From the NCBI GenBank assembly GCA_003153055.1, contig PMBV01000097.1, forward strand, positions 2,044 to 7,442: a DNA stretch of 5,399 nucleotides. The letters run 5' to 3'. Source of the stretch: Myxococcales bacterium. GTDB taxonomy: Bacteria > Myxococcota > Myxococcia > Myxococcales > Myxococcaceae. Shown here one piece after another: positions 1-5,399 of this stretch. The notes beneath the pieces are model-generated. The model was given only the letters and a program-made list of their open reading frames with translations. It did not search any database and was not told where the DNA came from. The position numbers and the translations under genes are program-made. The first letter of the stretch is position 1; every line of letters begins with the position of its first letter.

Positions 1-2801
1 TCGATCTGCAAGATGGCGTTCTTCTTCACCACCCCGAACAACACGAACAAACCGAGGAGGGCGTACATGTCGATGGCCTGGTCGAAGATGATGACCGACG
101 CGATGGCGAACGGAATCGTCAGCGGCAGCGACACCAAGATGGTGACCGGGTGCAGCCAGGACTCGAACTGGGCGGCGAGGATGAGGTACATGAAGATGAG
201 CGAGGCGAGGAGCCCCAAGGCGAAGGACTGCATCGTCTCCTTCATCATCTTCGTCGTGCCCTGTGGCTTCACGCTGAACCCCTTGGGCAGTTTGGCTGCT
301 TCCTCGAAGAGGATGTTCTTCACCGACGCGCCCAGCGCCCCTTCATCGACCCCTTGCTTCGGGTTCATCATGAAGGTGACCTGTCGCTCGCGCTGGAATC
401 GCTGAATGGTGGTGGGGCCCGAGCCTCGCTTTACCTGGACCACGTCGGCCAAGGACACGAGCCCGAGTTTCCGGCTCGGCACGGTGATGAGCCGGAGCGC
501 GTCTTCGTCAGTGCGGTACTCCTGGGTCGCCCGCAGGCGAACGTCGTACTGCTCGCCGCGCTCCGAGTAGGTGGAGACCTTCTGACCCGCCACGAGGTAC
601 TGGAGCGCCTGAGCGACGTCGAATACCTGCACCCCGAGATCGGCCGCCCGCTGACGGTCGACGAAGACGCCGAGCTCGGGCTTGCCCACCACCAGGGTCG
701 AGTCGACGTCAGCCGAGCCGGGGAGCCTCTTCATCCGCTCGACGACGCGTGGCACCGCCGCCTCCATGGCTTTGAGGTCTGGTCCCGCCATGAGGTACTG
801 AATTCGTTGGGTCGCCTGCCCACCACCGAACTCGTTGACGTCGGCGACGTTGACGCGCAGCTCGGGAGGAAGGGTGGGGAGAATCTGCTCGCGCACCACG
901 TCCTTGATCTGGTTTTGGGTCAGCTTCCGTTTGTCGGGGTCGGTCAGCTTCACGTAGATGCGCGCCTGGTTCGGCGTCTTGGCCGGGTCGTCGCCCACCG
1001 TCAGCAGCGTGGCGGTGACGTCGGGGAGCTTGCGCACGATGCGGGCGATCCGCTCACCGACGAGCTCGGTGGCCGGCACCGAGCGGCCCTCCGGCAGACG
1101 CACGATGACCTCGAACTGGGCGCGATCATCCACCGGCAAGAAGCCCGTGTGGGCGATCTTCGCGAGCGGCACGGTGGACGCCAGCGTCAAGAAGGCCGCG
1201 AGCACCACCGCCCAGCGGTGACGCATGGACCACCCGAGCAGCACCATGTAGACACGCTCGATCGGCCGGTAGAAGAACTCCACCACCTTGAACAGCATCG
1301 GGGGCGGCGCGCCGGCAGGATGCTCCTTGAGCCACCGGGAGGCGAGCATCGGGGTCAAGGTGAAGCTGACGAACAGCGACACGGCGATGGAGAACGACAT
1401 CGTCACGCCGAAGCTGCCCAGGAAGCGCCCGGGGATACCGCCGATGAAGGCGATGGGGAGGAACACCGCGATGAGCGAGAGCGTGGTGGCCGTCACCGCG
1501 AGGCCGATTTCCCTGGTGCCGCTCACGGCCGCCTTCTTGGGCGGCTCGTTCTTTTCCTCGACGTGCTTGAAGATGTTCTCGAGCACCACGATGGCGTCGT
1601 CGATGACGATGCCGACCGCCAGCGCGAGCGCCAGCAGCGTGATGGTGTTGAGCGTGTACCCTTGCATCTTCATCAACGCGAAGGTGCCAACGATGGACGT
1701 GGGAATGGCCAGCGCGGCGATGATGGTGCTGCGGAGGTTTCCCAGGAACATCAACACCACCAACGCGGCGAAGAACGAGCCCAAGATGAGATGCTCGGTC
1801 ACCGCGTCGATGCCGGTGCGAATGACCGCCGAGGAGTCGCGCTGCACTTGCAGTTTGTAGCCGGGCGGGAGCTCCTTCTGGATGTCGACCATCCGCGCTC
1901 GCACCGAGTCGACCACCGCCACGGTGTTGGTGCCCGACTGTTTGCGAATGGCGAGGAGCACCGTGCGCTCGCCGTTCCACAACGCCGAGGTCGCGACGTC
2001 TTCGACTCCGTCCTCCACCAGGCCGAGCTCGTCCAGGTGCACCGAGCGGCCGTTCTGATCGCGGACGACGATCTTCTTCAGCTCCTCGACGTCGGCGACC
2101 CGGCCCTGCACCCGCACACTGAAGTAATCGCGGCTGGTGTCCACCCGCCCGCCCGGGAGCGTGATGTTCTGGGCGTTGATCGCCTGGGCGACCTCCACCG
2201 GCGAGATGCCCAGCGCCTTGAGCTTTACCGGGTCGATCTCCACGTTCACCTGGCGCTTGCGCCCGCCGATGATGGCCGCCTGGCCCACGCCGTCGACCGA
2301 CTCGAGGCGGCGCCGCACCACCCGGTCGGCGATGTCGGTGACGTCGCGCACGTCGCGATCCTTGGCGCTGAGCGCGACGTAAAGGACCGGCGAGGAGTCA
2401 GGGTCGAACTTCATCACGATGGGCGGGTCGATGCCCTTGGGGAGCTCGGGGAGAATGGTGTTGATTTTCTGTTGCACCTCCTGCGAAGCCACGTCGACGT
2501 TCTTCTCGATGACGAACTGAATGACGACCTGCGAGAAGCCCTCGGAGCTGTTGGACCTCAGCTCGTCGACGCCACTGATGGTGTTGACCGCCGCCTCGAC
2601 CTTGTCCGAGATGTCGGTCTCGATGTCCTCTGGCGAGCTGCCGGGGAGCGTGGTCATCACGACGATGACGGGAAAGTCGATTTTGGGAAACTGATCGACT
2701 CCCAGTTGTTTGTAGAAGACGCCACCCACCACCAGAATGATGAGGGACAGCACCGTCGCGAAGACGGGCCGTTTCACACAGAGTTCGGCGAGCCATTGCA
2801 T
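1..2801 (-). CDS. RND (HAE1/AcrB-family) multidrug efflux permease, 3' end cut by window edge
   Basis: This is the inner-membrane proton-driven pump of a tripartite efflux system. The ATG at 2801 opens MQWLAELCVKRPVFATVLSL, a typical RND N-terminus with TM1 at about residues 13-30. The frame is open to the left edge (933 residues seen; the family is usually 1,000-1,100). A porter half (PN1/PN2 region) fills about 35-330. TM2-TM6 lie at about 338-485, with the proton-relay pair D401-D402 in GIVIDDAIVVLEN matching AcrB D407/D408. TM7 is near 525-545, the second periplasmic half about 550-850, and TM8-TM10 about 859-930. VVKKNAILQI ends the visible part; K927 aligns with AcrB K940. TM11-12 and the C-terminus are outside. 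All relay residues visible are intact, so the pump looks functional. It follows the adaptor gene by 21 nt. DD plus Lys favours drug/organic-solute export (HAE1) over the metal-ion CusA type, but the substrate is unknown. Confidence 0.96.
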   Translation of the reverse strand, partial: MQWLAELCVKRPVFATVLSLIILVVGGVFYKQLGVDQFPKIDFPVIVVMTTLPGSSPEDIETDISDKVEAAVNTISGVDELRSNSSEGFSQVVIQFVIEKNVDVASQEVQQKINTILPELPKGIDPPIVMKFDPDSSPVLYVALSAKDRDVRDVTDIADRVVRRRLESVDGVGQAAIIGGRKRQVNVEIDPVKLKALGISPVEVAQAINAQNITLPGGRVDTSRDYFSVRVQGRVADVEELKKIVVRDQNGRSVHLDELGLVEDGVEDVATSALWNGERTVLLAIRKQSGTNTVAVVDSVRARMVDIQKELPPGYKLQVQRDSSAVIRTGIDAVTEHLILGSFFAALVVLMFLGNLRSTIIAALAIPTSIVGTFALMKMQGYTLNTITLLALALAVGIVIDDAIVVLENIFKHVEEKNEPPKKAAVSGTREIGLAVTATTLSLIAVFLPIAFIGGIPGRFLGSFGVTMSFSIAVSLFVSFTLTPMLASRWLKEHPAGAPPPMLFKVVEFFYRPIERVYMVLLGWSMRHRWAVVLAAFLTLASTVPLAKIAHTGFLPVDDRAQFEVIVRLPEGRSVPATELVGERIARIVRKLPDVTATLLTVGDDPAKTPNQARIYVKLTDPDKRKLTQNQIKDVVREQILPTLPPELRVNVADVNEFGGGQATQRIQYLMAGPDLKAMEAAVPRVVERMKRLPGSADVDSTLVVGKPELGVFVDRQRAADLGVQVFDVAQALQYLVAGQKVSTYSERGEQYDVRLRATQEYRTDEDALRLITVPSRKLGLVSLADVVQVKRGSGPTTIQRFQRERQVTFMMNPKQGVDEGALGASVKNILFEEAAKLPKGFSVKPQGTTKMMKETMQSFALGLLASLIFMYLILAAQFESWLHPVTILVSLPLTIPFAIASVIIFDQAIDMYALLGLFVLFGVVKKNAILQI

Positions 2802-2810
2802 GGTCGTTGG

Positions 2811-2816
2811 TCTCCT
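2811..2816 (-). promoter_or_regulatory. Ribosome binding site of the RND permease
   Basis: AGGAGA on the minus strand, 9 nt before the ATG at 2801. It lies in the 21-nt gap after the adaptor stop codon and supports the 2801 start over the out-of-frame ATG at 2796. Confidence 0.8.
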
Positions 2817-2822
2817 ATGGGC

Positions 2823-3911
2823 TCACTGAATGGAAGAGCCGTCGCGAAGGCCGGGGGGCGGCTTCACGATGACCCGCTCGCCGGCGTTCAACGGCTCCAG
2901 CACCGCGATGCGGCCGTCTCTGACGACTCCGGTCTGAACCACGATCTCGAAGGCCTGTCCGTTGCGGGCGAGGAACAGCCGCTTGATGGTGCCCTCGGCC
3001 TTGATGGCATCGACCGGCACCGTGGGCTCTTCTTCTTCACCGACCGCCAGCTTCACGGTGGCGAACATGCCCGGCTTGAGGCTGCCGTCGTCGTTCTTCG
3101 CCACCGCCTCGATGATGAGGTCGCGGGTGTTCTGCCGCAGCGCCGGCGAGACGAAGCGAACGGTGGCCGGGAAGACGCGGTCGGGGTACGCCGACACCTC
3201 GATGTCGAGCGTTTGGCCCGTCTTGATGAGCGCGGTGGCGGCTTCCGGGACGCTGATGGTGACGCGGGCCGGGTTGATGGCGTAGACACTGGCTACCTTC
3301 GACACCGGCTGCACATACTCGCCGACGTTGACGTAGCGCTCGCCGATGAACCCGTCGATGGGGGCGCGAATGACCGTGTCGCCGGCCAGCTTCCCGGCCA
3401 GGTCGGCGTTCGCCTGGGCCGCGTTGGCTTGGTAGAGCTGGGCCGTGCACTGGCTCTTCTGGCGCTCGTACTCAGACTTGGGAATGGCGCCCTGGGCGAA
3501 GAGCGCGTCGGCGCGATCGCAGTCTTGCTTGGCCAGCGTCACCTGAGTCTGGGCGGCCTGCGACTGGGCCACCGCCGCGGCGGCTTGGAACCCGGCGGCC
3601 TTGGAGTCGACCACCGCCAGCACCTGGCCTGCCTTCACGGGCATGCCGCGCTCGATGTAGGTCGCGGCCACTCGGCCCGCCACGTTGGCGGCGACTTCTG
3701 ACTGGCGATCCGCGTTGACGCTCCCGGTGAGGGTGAGGAAGCGGGGCATCTTCTGGTGGGCGACCTCGGCGGTGTCCACCTTCACTGGCGGCAGCGCGAC
3801 GAGGTCAGCCTTCTTGTCACCAGCCGTCTCGGTCGAGGCGGGGGGTTTGCTGCAGGCACCCATCGCGACCAGCGCCGCGACGAGGGAAAGTATTCGGGGG
3901 GAGGGGCTCAT
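2823..3911 (-). CDS. RND efflux periplasmic adaptor (membrane fusion) lipoprotein
   Basis: Adaptor of 362 residues that links the RND pump to an outer-membrane channel. Residues 1-20 form a lipoprotein signal peptide: MSPSPR, a hydrophobic run, then MGAC with C20 as the lipidation site. The N-terminal barrel and first lipoyl half lie at about 43-102 (ANVAGRVAATYIERGMPVKAGQ). A short alpha-hairpin at about 103-178 has its tip near LFAQGAIPKSEYE. The second lipoyl half is at about 180-205 (VIRAPIDGFIGERYVNVGEYV). The beta-barrel is at about 213-290, and the membrane-proximal domain runs from about 295 to the end. The start at 3911 is chosen because it encodes the signal peptide and has GGAG 5 nt upstream. 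The same frame is open 85 codons further, but only antisense to sense within tetR. The ATG overlaps the tetR stop (ATGA), implying translational coupling. Two cysteines (C131, C155) sit in the hairpin, unusual for this family. Substrate is unknown. Confidence 0.95.
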   Translation of the reverse strand: MSPSPRILSLVAALVAMGACSKPPASTETAGDKKADLVALPPVKVDTAEVAHQKMPRFLTLTGSVNADRQSEVAANVAGRVAATYIERGMPVKAGQVLAVVDSKAAGFQAAAAVAQSQAAQTQVTLAKQDCDRADALFAQGAIPKSEYERQKSQCTAQLYQANAAQANADLAGKLAGDTVIRAPIDGFIGERYVNVGEYVQPVSKVASVYAINPARVTISVPEAATALIKTGQTLDIEVSAYPDRVFPATVRFVSPALRQNTRDLIIEAVAKNDDGSLKPGMFATVKLAVGEEEEPTVPVDAIKAEGTIKRLFLARNGQAFEIVVQTGVVRDGRIAVLEPLNAGERVIVKPPPGLRDGSSIQ

Positions 3912-4558
3912 GAAGACTCCGGGGGTTTGCGGTTGGAGCGAGGTCGGGCCCGTCTCCGACGCCGGGACGGCGCGGGAACCGACAGGGCACGGCAAAAGAG
4001 TTGGGTGATGTCCTTCAGGTATTCCCGGTTGGACCGGGACGAATACGCGTGGTGCATCCAGTGGGCGGTGAAGGCACGGGCCGTGAGCGCTCCGAGCATG
4101 GCGGTGGCCACGCTCTCTGAAGAGTCCGCCCTGACCACGCCCGCGTCGATCGCCGCCTCGAGCCACTTGGTCAGCACGTGAATGCCCGACATCGGAGAGA
4201 TGCCCCGGTCGAAGAAGTAGGAGTGGGGGATGCCGCTTTCCCTCAGGGCGCTGATGCGGGGCACCATCTCGCTGAAGAAGTCGAACACCCGCGCCAGCAT
4301 CGCCTCCACCTGGGGCTCCAAGGGAGCCTTGGGGTCGGGGCCCCGCTCCACCTCGGCCCGAAAGGGGAGCTCGCGCGGGGGTCGAAGCGACTCGATCATC
4401 AGGTTCTGGCGGCTCTTGAAGCGCTTGAGCAGCGCGGGCGAGGTCACCCCCAGCCGATCGGCCACGGTGTCGAGCGAGACCTGAGGCCCCAGCTCGAGCA
4501 CGCAGGCACGCGTCGTCGAGAGAATCTGCTCGTTGGTGACCTGACGGGGACGGGCCAT
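3908..4558 (-). CDS. TetR/AcrR-family transcriptional regulator
   Basis: A 216-residue protein of typical TetR length. The N-terminal DNA-binding domain covers about residues 8-55, with the helix-turn-helix at VSLDTVADRLGVTSPALLKRF (about 27-47) followed by the usual K/R-x-x-L segment (SRQNLM). The remaining residues, about 75-195, are helical and would form the ligand-binding and dimer domain; as is normal for the family, they do not reveal the inducer. The last 19 residues (198-216) are an Arg-rich tail with five consecutive Arg (199-203). The gene is first in the operon and overlaps the adaptor gene by 4 nt, so it most likely represses its own operon and is released by a pump substrate. 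A 20-bp near-palindrome lies 7 nt upstream of the ATG and is the likely operator. There is no Shine-Dalgarno at normal distance before this ATG, and no alternative in-frame ATG or GTG exists upstream before a stop codon, so this start is kept. Confidence 0.93.
   Translation of the reverse strand: MARPRQVTNEQILSTTRACVLELGPQVSLDTVADRLGVTSPALLKRFKSRQNLMIESLRPPRELPFRAEVERGPDPKAPLEPQVEAMLARVFDFFSEMVPRISALRESGIPHSYFFDRGISPMSGIHVLTKWLEAAIDAGVVRADSSESVATAMLGALTARAFTAHWMHHAYSSRSNREYLKDITQLFCRALSVPAPSRRRRRARPRSNRKPPESS
3917..3920 (-). promoter_or_regulatory. Ribosome binding site of the adaptor gene, inside the tetR coding end
   Basis: GGAG on the minus strand, 5 nt before the ATG at 3911. It lies within the last codons of tetR. 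It decides the adaptor start and fits reinitiation by ribosomes finishing tetR. Confidence 0.7.
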
Positions 4559-4565
4559 GTCGTTC

Positions 4566-4585
4566 GTTAGTAAAGCCTCACTAAC
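4566..4585. promoter_or_regulatory. Candidate TetR operator (20-bp near-palindrome)
   Basis: Plus strand GTTAGTAAAGCCTCACTAAC. Eight of ten base pairs about the centre are symmetric, including the six outer pairs GTTAGT/ACTAAC. Length and placement (7 nt upstream of the tetR ATG, overlapping the likely core promoter) match TetR-family autoregulatory operators. That the encoded TetR binds here is inference. Confidence 0.6.
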
Positions 4586-4595
4586 CTCCGTGCAA
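4567..4595 (-). promoter_or_regulatory. Possible weak promoter for the tetR-adaptor-permease operon
   Basis: On the minus strand, TTGCAC (4595-4590) and TACTAA (4572-4567) are separated by 17 nt. The -35 match is fair; the -10 match is poor (TAxxAx). The -10 hexamer ends 8 nt before the tetR ATG, so transcription would begin at or next to the start codon. The candidate operator covers most of the spacer and the -10. High-GC genomes often have degenerate promoters, so this is a weak call. Confidence 0.3.
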
Positions 4596-4634
4596 GCGAC
4601 GTCGACATGACGAACGAGCGACCGAACGATTGCG

Positions 4635-4649
4635 TCCCAGATTCTGGGA
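4635..4649. repeat. 15-nt perfect dyad in the tetR upstream region
   Basis: TCCCAGATTCTGGGA is a perfect seven-base inverted repeat around one central T. It lies 76 nt upstream of the tetR ATG and 75 nt past the phosphofructokinase stop. Neither strand has a T-run after it, so it does not look like an intrinsic terminator. It could be a second regulator site or a processing hairpin in the 3' UTR of the upstream gene. Confidence 0.4.
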
Positions 4650-4724
4650 AGTTATGCGGCTCGACCCGACCTTGAAGTAGTGTGAAGGAGCGGTGGCGCC
4701 TCGAAGCGCGTCACCCAGGCTCAT

Positions 4725-5399
4725 TCACGGTTCAGCGGGGGCCTCTCGATTCAAGAAGATGGGGAGCCCCAGCTTGTTGCCGTACAGAGGACGATAGCGG
4801 TCGGTGTTGTACATGGTGGCCACGTCGACCCGGCGAGCGCCGAGGGCCGGGTCGGGCAGGGGCATGAGCTTGTAACAGCCGTTGACGACGGCGGCCATGA
4901 GGCCAGAGGCACCGTCGAAGATGGCGTCGAGCGCCATGGTGCCAAACGTGGAGGCGACCAGCTTGTCGATGAAGTCGGGGTCGCCGGAGCGCAGGTCGTA
5001 GGTGAGGTCCGAAACGATGGTCTCCTCCGAGGTGCGGTGCTGGATCTCCTCGCTGAGCACCTGGGCGACCGAGGCTCGCTTGCGGCGCCCGAGGGCGTCG
5101 GGCCGGCCATATTCCTGCACCTCGTAGCCCTGCCAGGCGGCCCCCTCGGCGAGGATGACGAGGGCGTAGTTCGAGGGGTTCTCTCGCTTCTCGGCGAGGA
5201 GCAACGAGATGAGCTTCTCGAGGTCGACCTTGTACTCGGGGATGACGCAGCGATTCGAGGTGACGTGGGCGGCGTAGAGCGCCGAGAAGCCGGCGTCTCG
5301 CCCGAAGATGCGAAAGATGCCGATGCGCTCGTGGGAGCCGATGGTGGTGCGCTGCCGATCGATGGCGGCGGTGGCCCGGGTGATGGCGGTGGAGAAGCC
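4725..5399 (-). CDS. 6-phosphofructokinase family enzyme, C-terminal part (5' end outside window)
   Basis: The frame is open from the right edge to the TGA at 4725, giving 224 residues. The family catalyses phosphorylation of fructose 6-phosphate to fructose 1,6-bisphosphate, using ATP or pyrophosphate, in cytosolic glycolysis. Family marks are GFSTAITRATAAIDR, SHERIGIFRIFGRDAGF (GRDAGF at visible residues 33-38, matching the MGR-x-x-G segment of E. coli PfkA), VIPE, and VILAEGA (about 81-87). About 192 residues follow the GRDAGF glycine, against about 150 in E. coli PfkA, so this is a longer subtype, perhaps about 400 residues in full. By eye, PfkA H249 aligns with Tyr and R252 is kept in the segment TYDLRSGDPDFIDK. 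The residues that decide ATP versus PPi use (PfkA G104 and K124 region) lie outside the window, so donor and gene symbol are not assigned. It lies 166 nt upstream of tetR and is probably a separate transcription unit. Confidence 0.9.
   Translation of the reverse strand, partial: GFSTAITRATAAIDRQRTTIGSHERIGIFRIFGRDAGFSALYAAHVTSNRCVIPEYKVDLEKLISLLLAEKRENPSNYALVILAEGAAWQGYEVQEYGRPDALGRRKRASVAQVLSEEIQHRTSEETIVSDLTYDLRSGDPDFIDKLVASTFGTMALDAIFDGASGLMAAVVNGCYKLMPLPDPALGARRVDVATMYNTDRYRPLYGNKLGLPIFLNREAPAEP

Noticed and set aside
1126..1980. Minus-strand frame of 284 codons inside the permease gene
   Set aside because: It is a shifted frame of the permease, rich in Arg/His/Gly/Ala, with no domain. 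The correct frame stays open across the whole region with continuous RND similarity, so there is no frameshift to explain.
150..3701. An uninterrupted plus-strand reading frame of 1,183 codons
   Set aside because: It runs exactly antisense to the permease and most of the adaptor, both of which are clear family members. Its product is a low-complexity His/Arg/Asp/Gly-rich sequence with no recognisable domain. It arises because GC-biased codons on the minus strand seldom create stops in this antisense phase.
3912..4166. An 85-codon upstream extension of the adaptor gene
   Set aside because: The extension lies in a shifted frame of tetR, lacks protein-like composition, and would bury the lipoprotein signal peptide. 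The ATG at 3911 with its GGAG site is far better.
4178..4570. Plus-strand frames opposite tetR
   Set aside because: They are antisense to a well-supported TetR gene, have no domain, and have no promoter or ribosome site of note.
4696..4709. GCGC-CTCGAA-GCGC hairpin after the phosphofructokinase stop, considered as a terminator
   Set aside because: The stem is only four pairs and no T-tract follows on the minus strand, so it does not meet the criteria for an intrinsic terminator.
4682..4867. Small plus-strand frame of 61 codons starting in the intergenic region
   Set aside because: Most of it is antisense to the end of the phosphofructokinase gene. The Arg/Gly/Pro-rich product resembles no known protein.

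Overview
The window is GC-rich (about two-thirds G+C by eye). Every gene I can support lies on the minus strand, so the reading order is right to left. Strong GC bias at the third codon position, a Gram-negative tripartite-efflux gene set and a lipoprotein adaptor point to a high-GC diderm bacterium. A myxobacterium-like or other proteobacterial genome would fit, but nothing here fixes the lineage and I hold this loosely.

Layout, in order of transcription. (1) Positions 5399-4725: the C-terminal 224 residues of a phosphofructokinase-family enzyme, whose start lies beyond the right edge. (2) Positions 4724-4559: a 166-nt intergenic region. It holds a 20-bp near-palindrome (GTTAGT...ACTAAC) just upstream of the regulator gene, overlapping a possible weak promoter, plus a second 15-nt perfect dyad further upstream. 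(3) Positions 4558-3908: a TetR-family repressor of 216 residues. (4) Positions 3911-2823: a periplasmic adaptor (membrane fusion) lipoprotein of 362 residues, whose ATG overlaps the tetR stop codon (ATGA). (5) Positions 2801-1: an RND (HAE1/AcrB-type) inner-membrane efflux permease. About 933 residues are visible; the last ~100, including the final two membrane helices, lie beyond the left edge.

The tetR, adaptor and permease genes look like a single regulator-first operon: 4-nt overlap, then a 21-nt gap, with good Shine-Dalgarno sequences before the second and third genes. The likely logic is autoregulation: the repressor binds the palindrome at its own promoter and releases it when a toxic substrate or inducer binds, so adaptor and pump are made together. 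The permease would use proton flux through its TM4 Asp pair and TM10 Lys, and the adaptor would join it to an outer-membrane channel that is not encoded in this window. The phosphofructokinase appears to be an unrelated upstream neighbour.

I see no mobile element, CRISPR array, RNA gene or convincing intrinsic terminator. This is mostly a conventional efflux operon. The parts worth a second look are the operator/promoter arrangement with a probably leaderless tetR start, the adaptor's hairpin (Cys pair and altered tip motif), the Arg-rich tail of the repressor, and the divergent substrate-site residues of the phosphofructokinase.
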